NCBI GenBank assembly: GCA_032207245.1
Contig: CM063502.1
Location: 111,523,199-111,587,198, forward strand
DNA: 64,000 bases
Direction: 5' to 3'
DNA from: Pardosa pseudoannulata
Taxonomy: Eukaryota > Arthropoda > Arachnida > Araneae > Lycosidae
Under the pieces are notes generated by a model. That model was not told the DNA's origin and made no database searches. It was given only the letters and a program-made list of their open reading frames with translations. This document shows, piece after piece, positions 11,731 to 31,476 of this stretch. The translations under genes and the position numbers were made by a program. Within the stretch, counting starts at the first letter, position 1; each line of letters starts with the position of its first letter.

Positions 11731-12890
11731 AAAGGAATCATTTATTTAAGTTAGTTTTCATACATAAAACATCATCATAGTAAATTAAAAGATTTATTCC
11801 GTTATGTAATATACTCATTAAATCCGGATTGTATTATCCCGATATGTAACATATTAATCTAATATTGTACCCTTATTAGGATTATTACTGAAGAATCTCT
11901 GATACTTTCGAATAGACGGGTTACTCAAAGATGCCAATACTTAAAGAATGTCAGCAACTAACAGCTCTATTTCGATAATTAAGTAGCAAATTTCGACAGC
12001 TATCAATTTAGAAAAATAGACTCACAGGTATTACACTATATAAGAATAACAAACTTTAAAAACTCAAACTTTAAAAGACATTTCACAGAGACATATTATT
12101 TTAAAACATCATGGGAAAAAATTAAATGTTTATTGTAAAACGGAGCATTTATTTAAGTTAGCCTTCATATATAAAACATCATCATAGTAAATTAAGAGAT
12201 TTATTAGGTTATGTAAAATACTCATTAAATTCGGATTGTATTCTCCCGTTATGTAACATACTAAAGATATATTGTATCCTTATTAAGATTATTACCGAAG
12301 AATCTCTGATACTTTCGAATAGACGGGTTGCTCAAAGATGCCAATACTTAAAGAAGAATGTGAGCAACCAACTGCTCTATTTCGATTATTAAGAAGAAAA
12401 CTCGACAACAATCAATTTAGAAAAATAATGTCATAGATATTACACTATATAAGAATAACAAACTTAAACAAATGAATTACTATAAAATATTATGGGAAAG
12501 AAAATTCAAATGTTTATATAAAATGAAGAAATTAAAAAAAAATTTCTACTATAAAACGTCGGCATACTACATCAAAAGTGATTTGCCTCTATATGTAATG
12601 TAGTAAATAAACCTAGAGGTATATATTATTTCCAATATGTAATATATTCAGTATATATTACACCATTATTATGATCTGTGGATTGAATTTCCGATATTTT
12701 CGAATAGATGGGTAACTCAAATACGTCCATCCATACAGACGAGCTTCTGTAAACTTGGCTATTTCGATAATTAAGTGGTAAAATTCGATACCACTCAATT
12801 TAGAGAAATAGCTTTACAGTTATTACGGCATAACACACTGCAAAGGGACATTTTTTTTAATTATGGAAAAAGAAAATTCAAATGTTATAT

Positions 12891-13143
12891 TTTATTATAG
12901 AATACTTTTTTCAATGCAAAAACAGCATTGAATACAGACATATCCTAACGCGTTATTATATAATATTTAATTATTCTTTCTTATAATTTTTTAAATTAGT
13001 TAATTTGATCCTTCTTCCCTTTTACAAAATGAAGCATTTATTTAAGTTTACCTTCATATATAGAACGTGGTAATAGAACGTTAAAACATATTTGCCTTAC
13101 TGAGTAATATGCAAAATAAATCCATATATGTTTAAGTATTATC

Positions 13144-13148
<5 letters not shown>
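12891..13148. other. AT-rich spacer
   Basis: Short, AT-rich sequence after the last decayed array unit. It includes a further tail-like fragment (AAGCATTTATTTAAGTTTACC near 13030) resembling the repeat's 3' part. Confidence 0.45.
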
Positions 13149-13742
<594 letters not shown>

Positions 13743-13916
13743 GCCGAAAGATGGCCGAATCGTAAAGCGCTGCTCCTCTGTATAGGAGTTCGCGGGTTCG
13801 ATTTCCGCTGCTGGAATGGATGTTTGTAGCCGTTCGGAATGGGCTTTAAGAAGTAGGTCTTGGTCTCATTAGCCCTCGTGAGCAAAACAGTAGACTGAAG
13901 TTATTCAAACGAAACC
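13743..13916 (+). mobile_element. full-length tRNA-derived SINE
   Basis: Begins GCCGAAAGATGGCCGAATCG. A tRNA-like head with GTTCGCGGGTTCGATTTCC (B box) follows, then the body (GTAGCCGTTCGGAATGGGCT, GGTCTCATTAGCCCTCGTG) and a tail degraded to CAAACGAAACC. It has the same order as the 11181-11344 copy but the opposite orientation. Flanks show no clear long target-site duplication. Confidence 0.88.
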
Positions 13917-14350
13917 TATGAAATAAATTATTTATATTTACTTTTAAGAAATTAACCCTTTCTTTTATAAAATTAATTGCCTACTACTCAGCTGTAAAAA
14001 AGCTGAATTATATAAAAGAGACTATTAAAAACTATAACTAAACTTCGTTGTTTAGCTTACAAACTAACATTTATTTGTAAATGAAGCATATAATGGCGGA
14101 AATTTAATCTGTAATTATTTGAGAAAATGGAACGAGAAAAAGACAAAACGTAAGATAATCTTCTTTTCAACCATTTCGTTTCTTGTATTTTATGAAAGGG
14201 CATTAAAATTTGTTTTATTCCTATAAAAAATGTCCATTTATTATAAGAGTTATTCTTATACTTGAGCTTTAGTATGTTTAAGAATAAATTCTATTAAAAG
14301 AGTTAAAATATCTAGTACAGTGGAAGGAAGGTTCGTATTTATTAAGATAA
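13917..14350. other. AT-rich spacer, nothing recognised
   Basis: No supported feature between two SINE copies. Confidence 0.5.
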
Positions 14351-14524
14351 GGTTTTTTTGTTGGGAGCACTATAGTCTACTTTTTTGCAACATAAAGACT
14401 AATGAGAGCGGGACCTACTGTTTAAAGCCGATTCCTAAAGGCTACGAACGTTCATGACACAGTGGGACTCGAACCCCCGAACTCCGATTCCGAAGCTCAG
14501 TGTCCTGACCCTGACCATTTGGCC
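14351..14524 (-). mobile_element. tRNA-derived SINE
   Basis: On the minus strand it has a head ending in the B-box-like GGGTTCGAGTCCC, then the family body (reverse complement of ACTGTTTAAAGCCGATTCC and of ACTAATGAGAGCGGG). The A-box region is degraded (GGCCAAATGGTC). The tail is degraded to a T-rich/A-rich run. Confidence 0.82.
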
Positions 14525-14854
14525 TTTTTTCAGATAATTAGTGAAGAAGCGAGATTAAAATGATAAAATGTATGAAGTAAAATATTAGACAAAAATTAAT
14601 ATTATATAAATTATACTTTTTAGATACTTTATATTTCATGACTACTCCAAAGTACTATTTCAATCTAAAGAATACGCAATGACTTTTGAAGATCCCGAAC
14701 ATTTTAAACACAGTGGACTTAGAATTTTTTTTTATATCTTACTATATTCATGTTATGTTCGAGAATTCAGAATATATTTTCATAAAAATAAAAAATAGTC
14801 ATTAGTAGTTATAGCCACTAGTAGTTAAATTTATACTCGTATACATCATAATCG
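14525..14854. other. AT-rich spacer, nothing recognised
   Basis: No supported feature. Confidence 0.5.
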
Positions 14855-14934
14855 GGTTGCCCGAGTAGTCTAAGGCTTCAGATTTACACGCTGATTCTCG
14901 AAAGAGAGTTTAGGTTCTAACCCTATTCCTGACA
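14855..14934 (+). pseudogene. tRNA-like sequence (Leu/Ser-type, long variable arm), probably degenerate
   Basis: An 80-nt stretch has GGTTGCCCGAGTAGTCTAAG at its start (matching the D-arm consensus of leucine tRNAs) and GTTCTAACCC where the T arm is expected. A variable-arm hairpin (TCTCGAAAGAGA) is also present. The acceptor ends do not pair well, and the anticodon stem has a mismatch, so it is probably a pseudogene or the head of a different SINE rather than a working tRNA. Confidence 0.5.
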
Positions 14935-15002
14935 TTTAAATGCTAGCTAGAAAAACTCATTCACTTTTCTTAATTTTTATTACAGTAGTCCTCGAAAACA
15001 CG

Positions 15003-15131
15003 GTAGTCGAGATGGCCAAATGGTAGAGAGCTACTCTTCGGTACCGGAGTTCGCGTGTTTGAATCCCGCCGATCGATATCAGCCTTAAGTAGTAGGTTGT
15101 GAGCAAAACAGTAGACCATAGCACTGCAAAC
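15003..15131 (+). mobile_element. internally deleted tRNA-derived SINE
   Basis: Head GTAGTCGAGATGGCCAAATG, with TTCGCGTGTTTGAATCCCGCC as B box. The ATGTTCGTAGCCGTTCGG part of the body is missing and sequence resumes at CAGCCTTAAGTAGTAGG. It ends at AGCAAAACAGTAGACCATAG. The internal deletion of roughly 45 bp distinguishes it from the full-length copies. Confidence 0.85.
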
Positions 15132-16624
15132 TTTATAAATATTGTAGTTTTGATGATCTAGTGTTTTTTGGAGTTAGATTTAAGCTCTATGCTAAATGTT
15201 TTATAAAATATTCTTTCGAATGGTTCGGTAAGGTTTCTGGCAGATTCTACATAATACTGATTCTGTCTAGTTTATTGATTTCCGCAATTAAATTAGCATC
15301 TAAAGCTAGAATACAGTTTAGATAGTTAGCAGTTTTGGTTAATATTTGGATTGTACACTCTTGGAACTTTTTGATGCTCCATTTCGTCCACAATCTCGTA
15401 GCAGCTATGAGGAATCGTTGTGCTAAATGTGACGCTGTCAGAGATCAATGAACACGTTTTAAAACTGCTAAATATCCTTTATCTTTTAATTTGTTTAATT
15501 TAAGTGCATATTATTCGTCTGTGTATTTTTATTTTAAAATTTTTCTTTGGATAACAAAAGTAACTAATATCCTTCAGTTGCCTTTTTTCTGTTATAACTG
15601 TATTACAACATATTACCACATCCATGATTTCTGCCATTATTACTTGATATTCTTAAATTTTCACATAAATATAATTCTTTTTCAGTATTTGGACACCCGA
15701 GTATTTCAAAAGAAGCATTTTCGATGTGTACCAAGTGTATGATTTTACATAAAATATGGTTATTTTAAGTAATAAGTTGCATTTTAGTCATTATCTTAAG
15801 CATTCTCTGGGGTAGTCTCAGCAAAAATTATCTAGTCGATGAACCGATTACTTTAAATCCTTCTTTTATGAATATTCAAAGATAGGAAATATAACAGCTA
15901 TACTGCAGATTTTTGCTTGTAAAATCAATTGCCAGTAATCTGAAAGAAAATCTCCTTCAAGCGAGATAGACTTGCATATTCCCAGAAAATTAGTTTTTGA
16001 CATAACTGTGGTTTGTTAGAAAAGCGGTTTGTCACTCAAAGTTCAGGGTCTAAATTTCGCAACTGAATTCCCTATGTTTGGAAATGAACAAAACGAAAAA
16101 AATTGCAATTTAAGATTTTACCGATAAGTAAACTCAAGATATTTCGCTCTTTAATAAAGATTCTTTTCCTCACAACGAAATAGCATCAACAATTTAGAGA
16201 AAATTCTTAGATTCGTTTAAATTAAATTTTTAATACATTGTAATTATAAGTATACACATATAGATTATAATTATGTATATAAACACACACAAATACACAT
16301 ACATATTATATGTACACACGTAAACATACACAAAGTGAAAGCGTTTTGTTCGAATCCCTGTTATATATTTCTTTTACTCTTTCAAATGGTGAAAAACAGT
16401 TGAGTAGATGTAAAAAGATTTGAAATATAACATTTTAAAGTATAGATATTGCATCCAATCGGAAAGCAAAAGAAATATGATTGATAGAGAGTGGTATTCT
16501 TTACATTCAGAATATACCTATACGTATCAAAGGAATTCTACTTTTTCTTTAAAAAAATTATGTTCTACACTAATGTTAAAGTGTCAAATATATCATAAAA
16601 TTTTACTCAGTTAAAAACACGCCC
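15132..16624. other. AT-rich non-coding stretch
   Basis: No supported gene. A frame at 15491-15742 is rich in F, Y, I and H and has no recognised family. CA/TA-rich simple sequence occurs near 16250-16330, followed by GTTCGAATCCC (about 16348), which resembles an isolated B box. Confidence 0.45.
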
Positions 16625-16830
16625 TACTTTTCTTGCGAAAGAAAGAAAACTCTTTTGGAGAGTGTTTTCTTAGCGAATGCTGCTCTTAAATTTAGAAGGG
16701 AAAACAAATGGAGAGGAAAGAATAAAAGAATCTTCAAACAGATAGTCATCTTCTTTCTCTCCATTGCTGATCAGAGAAAGATGACTTTCCTATGCTAGAC
16801 TAGCGCTCGCTATGGAAAGATTCGAGGCTG
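16625..16830. other. second copy of the leader that precedes the 10-kb array
   Basis: Landmarks occur in the same order as at 9985-10215: GCGAATGCTGCTC (versus ACCGATTGCTACTC), AGAAGGGAAAACAAATGGAG (versus AGCTGGGAAGAAATGAAGAG), GAGGAAAGAA, and CTGATCAGAGAAAGATGACT (versus ATGATCAGGAGCGATGACTT). The match then fades. The 385-bp array begins about 130 bp downstream. This implies a shared origin for the two leader-plus-array modules. Confidence 0.6.
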
Positions 16831-16959
16831 AACTTCAATTTAGCTGAGACACACTACAATTGTAATATTTCAATATGTCCGCGTAAATAAAAGTTTTTAG
16901 TTAAAAATATTCCGAAGGATCAAAACTAATACGGTAGAATTAAGGTTAGAGTGGACTTT

Positions 16960-18115
16960 CTAAAAAGATTTTAGAAATGAATGATTTACAGTTATGATAT
17001 ATTATAGTTTTAGAGTTATATCTATGCATTAGAGGTGCATAGATAGCAAGTTTTTGACTAGACATTTCTCTTCAAGTTTTAGATATATATTTCCAGATTT
17101 AAAAAAAATGTATGAATTAAACAAGGAGTTAATTTTTTTAGACTTTTTTAATTAAGTTTAGAATATTACGACAATTATAATATCAAATTTTTATATGGTC
17201 CTACTTTTACTATAATATCTAGTAAAACGTCAAACAGATTCTAAGTACTTTGACTCAAGTTTCAATTCTCTGTGACAAAATTGACCGAGGTTTTCAAATT
17301 CAAAATTTCCAGATTTTTTCAATCATCCAGAGACTAATTAACAGATAAAAATATTTTAGAAATGAATGATTTACAGTTATTATATTTTATAGTTTTACGA
17401 CTATGTCTAAGCATACAAAGTGCATAGCTAGCATTGTTCTTGACTAGACATTTCTCCACAAGTTTTAGATATATATTTCCAGGTTTAAAAAAAATGTATG
17501 AATTAAACTAGGCGTTCATTTTTTTAATACTTTTATAATTAAATTTAGAATATTACGAAAATTATAATATCAAAATTTTATACAGTCCTACTTTTACTAT
17601 CATATCTAGTAAAACGTCAAATACATTCTAAGTACTCTAACTCATGCTTCACTTCTCTATGACAAAAATTGCCCGAGGTTTTCAAATACAAAATTTCCAG
17701 ATTTTTTTCAATCATTCAGAGATTGATTAACAGATAAAAAGATTTTAGAAATGAATGATTTACAGTTATGATATTTTATAGTTTTACAGTTATGGCTACG
17801 CATACAGGGTGCATAGCTAGTAAAGTTCTTGACTAGACATTTCTCCAAAAGTTGTAGATATATATTTCCAGATTTAAAAAAAAATGTATTCATTTTATTA
17901 TACTTTTAAAATTAAAAACTGAATATTACGAAAATTATAATATCAAAGTTTTATGAGGTCCTACTTTTACTATCATATCTAGTAAAACGTCGAACACATT
18001 CTACGTACTCTAACTCAAGTTTCAATTCTCTTCAAAAATTGACCGAAGTTTTCAAATTCAGAATTTCTATATTTTTTTAATCATTCAGAGATTTATTAAT
18101 AGATTTATTACAGTA
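16960..18115. repeat. three-copy tandem array, about 385-bp unit
   Basis: The motif TTTTAGAAATGAATGATTTA occurs at about 16969, 17354 and 17743. Shared landmarks include TTTTAGATATATATTTCCAG, AATATTACGA and ATCTAGTAAAACGTC. Copies differ by substitutions and small deletions (copy 3 has lost part of its middle). No common open frame was found. It lies just downstream of the second leader. Confidence 0.88.
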
Positions 18116-19350
18116 TTCTGTGGTTTAAATCATATTGCAATTTCCTTTATAGAGTAAAGGGGAGAAAAAGATTCGGCGATTATGAGTGGGGAGGTTGTAC
18201 ACATAAAGTGGATACACACAGCATTTTTCAATAAAACAAGATCTTAATTTCAACCACCCAAATCCTCTAAGTCTGGCTTTCTTTTCATCTATAATCTCTT
18301 TAAAATTTAATAGGAAACTCAAAAACGATATGGCTGCCTGAAAATATTTAATATTAAAGATTTCTTTTGTCTTCCCTTTTCTGAGTTAAAATATTTCGTG
18401 TGATATTTAAATCTGCATAATAACTCACTTTGACTAATTAGGGCAAAATATTAAACGAGTATATGTATAATTCCGGGTACATTTCATTGGAATTACTTAA
18501 CTTAGATAGTTTACATTTCTGACAATATATAGATTTAATTTACAATTGCTGTTACTAATTTAATTATTTCAATTTAAAATTATTTCGTACTGATTTAAAG
18601 GACAATTTTTAGTTTATTTAGAAACAGATGAATAGTTTCAATGTAACGATAAATTTACCGTGCCTCAGAAATTATTCCTTGTGCGTTTTTCCATCAATAT
18701 TTTCCTCAAAACAGTAATTCTTTTTAAATTTATTTAACATTTATTTAACCCTACTGTAAAACTATTAATTTATAGTTTTAGGATTATATAATTTTTATGA
18801 TGCCGCATAAGTATGCTTTTAAATATCATTTCATCCTTATTTTCAGCTTTACGATGAGGTGATACTGCAGAACTAAATTGAATATGTCTAAAATTTCATG
18901 CAGCAATACAAACATTTTTTATTATTTTAAATGAATGAGATATATTTCTGAAAAACTTCACTTCACTTTCTCCATGATAGTTTTTTTGTATCCTCGTTCA
19001 AATAATTTTTTTGTTTACTATTATCTAATTCTAATGCAGATGGATAAGTTCTTACTAACTGTATATAAGTAAACAATTAATATATTAAAGTTTATGGCAA
19101 AACTTTAGAATGGAAATCAATAATTCGTTACATAAAAGTATTTAACATATGTGTCTGTCTAAGCTTATAGTCGAGTTATGCGCATTTTAACCTCGTAGCT
19201 CCGATAAGTTGTTTTTATTGTAGCTCAGTCAATTTATTATATACTAAGTTGCTGGTCAAAAATTTAATATAACTTCAACTACATGTAATTCAAGGTGAAA
19301 AAAGTCTTTTTAAGACTTAATTTTGGAATACTTAAGTAAATTATTCTTCA
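18116..19350. other. AT-rich non-coding stretch
   Basis: No supported feature. A 65-codon minus-strand frame at 18125-18322 is unrecognised and not called. Confidence 0.5.
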
Positions 19351-19402
19351 GCATGAGGGTTATAAGATCTAGACCAGATATACTGCTTAAAGCCAGTTCT
19401 GT
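19351..19402 (-). mobile_element. short SINE fragment
   Basis: GAGGGTTATAAGATCTAGAC followed by ACTGCTTAAAGCC matches the family body (GAGGGCTAATGAGACCGGGA, ACTGCTTAAAGCC). Head and tail are absent. Confidence 0.5.
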
Positions 19403-26446
<7,044 letters not shown>

Positions 26447-27330
26447 ATCTTTCAGTGAAGGTAAATAAATTCTCACCGCAGTGAAAACTGGGTAAAAACA
26501 AACTTGCCTTACAGGATTCATCATATGTATAGTAAATAATCAGTCACATAATATCCATCTATATTTCTCTTTTTGTTTATCTTGAAGTAGTACTGAAGGG
26601 CTTTGTTGCGATTTATTAGTATCTTTTGAACTAAGTATCTTCGCTCTGGCTCGTTAAAGTAAGATCAATGGACATCAATATTCCCTCGCAAATATCCAAT
26701 GAAGAGCCGCTATTTTCTTTGGTAACCGAGTCTACAGATAATCACAATGAGGAAGTCTTAGAGAACTAAAGAAATAAGCAATCGAATAAACAATTTAAGA
26801 AATAGCATCTCAGAAATTAGACTTATAATTCCTTGCCTAACAAAGATATTTTATATTTGAAGAAGTCTATTGGTTTTATAATTAAAACTTTTTTTACAGA
26901 ACCAAAAGAATTCCTTCCGGTGAAGGTAAATTCTCACCAAGGGAAACACAGGTAAAAAAAAAAAAAATATTTGACATCGAAGAACAATTGACTGTTCAAG
27001 TAAATAATCAGTAACATACATAATATCCGATTATATTTCTCTTTTTATTTATCCTGAAGTAGTGCTGAAGGGTTTTGTTGCGATTTATTCCTATCTTTTG
27101 AACTAAGTATCTGCGTTCTGGCTTGTTAAAACAGGATCAATGGATGTCGATATTCCCGCGAAAATATCCAGTGGAAGAAGGCTATTTTCTTTGTTAACAG
27201 AACCTGTATATAATCACTACGAGGAAGTATTTAAAAACTAAAAATCCTATGAACTTTTATTTTAAGAAATGGTAACTTAAAAATTCAATATAATTTCTAG
27301 CTTAATAAAAAATATTTTACCTATTGGTTT
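26447..27330. repeat. two-copy direct repeat, about 470-bp unit
   Basis: Copy 1 (from about 26447) and copy 2 (from about 26913) share GTGAAGGTAAA...TTCTCACC, ATATTTCTCTTTTT, GAAGGG(C/T)TTTGTTGCGATTT, TCTTTTGAACTAAGTATCT and GCTATTTTCTTTG. Copies are diverged by substitutions and small indels. No conserved open frame is evident. Confidence 0.82.
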
Positions 27331-27372
27331 TCATACAAAACGAAATCGATATTTTAAATGCAATTTTATGAC

Positions 27373-27721
<349 letters not shown>

Positions 27722-27880
27722 AAACATCGGTATAATTCACTCATATAAATGTATTACACCTACCTATGGCACATCATGACAGTATTTACATAAACAGGAA
27801 GTAACATGAAGATAGCTTACCTACAAAGAGAAAAAAAATATATAAGTATATTAGAAAAATAAATACTTATTATATGATAG

Positions 27881-27885
<5 letters not shown>

Positions 27886-27949
<64 letters not shown>

Positions 27950-27965
27950 TGTGTGTATGTGTGTA

Positions 27966-28020
<55 letters not shown>

Positions 28021-28027
28021 ATGTATA
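27886..28027. repeat. compound (TA)n(TG)n microsatellite, two blocks
   Basis: Two successive TA-to-TG blocks occur at 27886-27964 and 27969-28021, each a TA run flowing into a TG run. This suggests duplication of a compound microsatellite. Confidence 0.95.
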
Positions 28028-29417
28028 TAGATATTATAGTATTTAATCATACTTTACTAATTATTTCATATTTATTATACCTAAATAAATTATAAATGTT
28101 CGTAGGGATTTCACTTTTCTAATCCCTTCTTGTGTATCATTAAGCTAGATTGCAGTTATTATAGACGATTATACTTAAAAATAATTTTTTTAATGTTTCC
28201 GTAAAATACGCTTTAGTGAAAAAAACATGAATCAAAATAGTTATAAAAATTCTACAGAAAATATATATTTGATATTTTTATTTCAGATAAATTCTCCCTT
28301 CTCTTCACTATTAAATGCAAAATATTTCTAGCAAGGAATTTTCTGGTATCATTTTCCTATGCCAGATCTTATATTTAGATATTCACTAACTGCAGTGCAC
28401 TATTTAATGTTAGTTACGTACTGTTAAAGGCCTTACAAACTATATAGTAACTTTGAAATTATCTTATTTGAACTATACAAAAAATTATTTTACCTTCATT
28501 AATGTCATAGAATTATTTCTACAATAAGAATTTAAGTTAATGTGGAAAATATCAGACATTTTTTCTAGTTTTAAACTTAACAGCCTTGCATAAGCTACAT
28601 GCAAGGCTTTGTTCCTCAACTGTCCCGAATTTAAAAATTATTTACTCAGATTTTAGAATATATCATCATCGTAGACTGAAATTCCAGGATATCCACGATA
28701 TTTCAAATATTGTGGAGTGGAAATATAACAGATAAAAGCCATGTTTTATTCCCGTTGTGTATCTGTTTTATAATGCAATGAATCTACAACCACCCTCATT
28801 GAAACGAGATGATACCAATCGATGGCGACATTCTCCCATCCATTGTGGAGTCGGTCTGTCTGTGCTAGCATTTTCTTTTCATCCTTGCCTTCAAACTAGA
28901 GTAACCTAGCACGGAACCCGGAGCCTCAAATATACGATGGTACTTACTATATTGCTACTTGTTTATTTACGAGAAACTTGCCGAGTACCTTAAATTATAT
29001 TGTGTTTTATACATTATTCCTATCGACCACTCCTGAAATATAAAACGCTAAAAACAACTAGAGTGGAAAGCGGTGCTACGTTGTATAAATATATATATTT
29101 ACCGTGATATTTGTTGTATTAACTCTATAAAAAGTACGAAATGTTAAAACTACTCGATTACATCTAAATACTAAATCATGCTAAATTGTATTTCAGAAAT
29201 TGAGTTTATAAGCTTTATATTTAGGTTTACATGTTTTGACATAATATTAGATTTCTAATTTAGCACATCTAATATAAATTGAAAAAAAAAGTATGAAAAA
29301 TGATAGTAGTGTTTTAATCTATAGAGTTCATTTGAAGGTACGTAATTACGTAAAATACCTATATATAGGTACTTTAATTGGAGACTATATCGTGCATTAT
29401 AAACAAAATGTAATTGA
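28028..29417. other. non-coding stretch with GC-richer patch at about 28750-28945
   Basis: The patch around 28780-28930 (CCAATCGATGGCGACATTCTC, TCGGTCTGTCTGTGC, CACGGAACCCGGAGCC) is clearly less AT-rich than its flanks. It could be a decayed element or an exon/regulatory piece, but no long frame or motif was recognised. Confidence 0.4.
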
Positions 29418-29455
29418 TGGTTTGATTTGGTTTGGTATGTTCAGAGCACTAAAGA
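29418..29455 (-). mobile_element. possible SINE tail fragment
   Basis: GGTTTGATTTGGTTTGG followed by an AGAGCACT-like stretch resembles the inverted 3' end of the SINE family (tail plus GAGCGCTACGG). It is too short to be sure. Confidence 0.35.
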
Positions 29456-29511
29456 TATTCCAAATACGCAGATTAGGTAGGTTGGGGCATACTGTTCAAA
29501 ATAAATGCCAG

Positions 29512-29889
29512 ACTGCTACAAATATGAGAACAGTTTGAAACCCATAGATATCGGTGCCAAAAAGCATAGCCCTGATTTCTTTCCATAGGAAGCAATTATT
29601 TGTCTAGTATCTGTAATTTGTAGTTGCTTTCTAGATACTCCTTATCTTGTTCGCCCCTGCATAATCACAACTAAAAGTATATGTTGCTATACTGTATTGC
29701 GGGACTGCTACAAACATGAGAGCAGTTTGAAACCCACAGACATCATTGCCAAAAACCATCGCCCTGATTTCTTTCCATAGTAAGCAATTGTTTGTCTAGT
29801 ATCTGTAATTAGTAGTTGCTTTCTAGATACTCCTTATCTTGTTATCTGTTGCATAATCACAACTAAAAGTATATGTAGCAATACTGTAT
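29512..29889. repeat. two-copy tandem repeat, about 190-bp unit
   Basis: Copy 1 (29512-29701) and copy 2 (29702-29889) share GACTGCTACAAA, GCAGTTTGAAACCCA, CCCTGATTTCTTTCCATAG, TTGTCTAGTATCTGTAATT and TGCATAATCACAACTAAAAG. About 90 percent identical by eye. No function assigned. Confidence 0.92.
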
Positions 29890-31280
29890 GTTCTTGTCTT
29901 GTGCGACACATAGATTTAAAATGTAAACAAAACTTAATGATATTACATTTTAACTTAAACGCTAGCTGTAAGAGATATTTATCACGTGTACTTATAGGAA
30001 AGTGGAAAGTTAATTTCAGTGTTAAAAAGAAAAGTTATTCTTTAAAAACTAAACAATAAAAGTAGAAATTAAAAATTAAAATTTAATAATAAAAGTAGAA
30101 TAACAGGATACCTCTCGTCAATATAAAATATTATATTTGTAAGTGCCAAATTCCATATTATTTTATATAATTTAGTGTCTAAAGAGTTTAAACATGTTTC
30201 TATGCCATGCATTAAGAATAAATGCTATTCAGATAAATTTATGTATAAACGTAATACGTGTCACGTATTACGTATAAAATACATATATTACGAAAGAAAC
30301 TTAATCTTCTACTGTTAAATAACTAATTTTTTATGTAAAAATGCATCAGTAAAAAACAATAAATAAATTTTTTATTAAATACTATTTTGCTTTTTAATCA
30401 ACTATTTAAGGATAAATTCTAGGAAATATTGGACGGAAAGAATTTTGATTAAAAATCATATCGATTGCATCTAGGCTATTACTAGAAAGCGAGCGGAAAT
30501 ATAGCAGGAAATATTTATAAAATAGCGCGACAAAAAGAAATAAAGAATTTGAAAGTAATAAAGGGCCACAAACACAGTTTTTGGTCACGCACATATAGAA
30601 TTTAGTCGAAAAATAAACTTCTACAGAGACCTACATTTCAGTAAATTCAATTGTTTTTGCATTATTTTTTCGCCTCTCTCAAGAAAAAAAAACATTCTGC
30701 CTTAAAAATCTAGTTTAAGTCACGCAGAAAGTCCTCTGTTTACTACGAGCTGGAGATGTCTAGTAAAAAATAAAGTCCAACATGAGATAACAAGACCAGA
30801 GCGTGTTTTGAAAACTGCTGCCACTTCTAGCTTCATTTTTTTCCTCACAGATATTCGGCAGAAAGGGCCCAACCCCCATTTTGTTTCTAAATCTTACTTA
30901 AGCGTTGCCCTGGGATTGAAAGATGGGAGCAAGAAAAAAAAATGGTTAAAATTCGGTTCGTTTCTTTTGTCAGACTAAAGATGATAAATCCGTTTACCTA
31001 CTAAATCCATAGTCTTCATACTGCGAACAGTTGAAACAAGATATTTTCCGCGGATCACATCGAAACTGTACTTCATTAGAAGTAGATATGAAAGGGACAT
31101 GCTTGAAAATAAGTACAGGATTTTAAAAAAAACGTGAAACAGATTTCTTCTATTTATGGAAGAACAATTTCATGCAAATTTGTCGACAATATTTTGTTCA
31201 ATAAAATTTAAATAAATGTTTTCAGATTCGTACTCATATTTTTATGCTTCTTAAAATTTATGAAATTTTATAGTGTTGAC
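29890..31280. other. non-coding stretch with a short palindrome and a GC-richer patch
   Basis: A perfect 12-bp-arm palindrome lies at 30249-30273 (ACGTAATACGTG, one-base centre). A GC-richer patch spans about 30790-31060. No gene was recognised. Confidence 0.45.
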
Positions 31281-31412
31281 TTTCATACGACGTCCAGAAT
31301 ACCGATTTTCATACGACATCCAGAATACCGATAATATCAGTGGAATATGCTTATTGTTAAATAAGCATATTCCACTGATATTATCGGTATTCTGGATGTC
31401 GTATGAAAATCG
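31281..31412. repeat. perfect inverted repeat (53-bp arms, 4-bp loop) with a partial third copy
   Basis: The arm 31303-31355 is the exact reverse complement of 31360-31412, leaving a GTTA loop. It would fold into a long hairpin as RNA or extrude as a cruciform. A further partial direct copy (TTCATACGACGTCCAGAATA) precedes it at about 31281. It lies about 65 bp beyond the end of the BEL/Pao remnant. It could be a foldback element, a snapback duplication at a break, or an assembly fold-over. Confidence 0.95.
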
Positions 31413-31476
31413 ACTAAACAGATTGGATGAAAGATCTACACTTAAAACGTTATTGGCATGATTATTAGAGTAAATA

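Larger units (their letters stand above)
10200..12890 (+). repeat. tandem array of about six exon-like units (about 360-410 bp each)
   Basis: Units begin near 10200, 10985, 11535, 11895, 12305 and 12690. Each starts with a version of GAATCTCTGATACTTTCGAATAGACGGGTTACTCAAAGATG. Cores of units 1-3 are almost identical; units 4-6 are increasingly decayed (frame lost, indels). Tails share TAAAACATCATCATAGTAAA and CGGATTGTATTCTCC. Unit 1 is separated from unit 2 by about 410 bp of unrelated sequence, and unit 2 carries a SINE in its tail. The gradient from fresh to decayed copies runs left to right. Confidence 0.88.

Noticed and set aside
16021..16075. tRNA-like sequence
   Set aside because: GTTCAGGGTCTAAATTTCGC loosely suggests a T arm, but no D arm, anticodon stem or acceptor pairing could be found.
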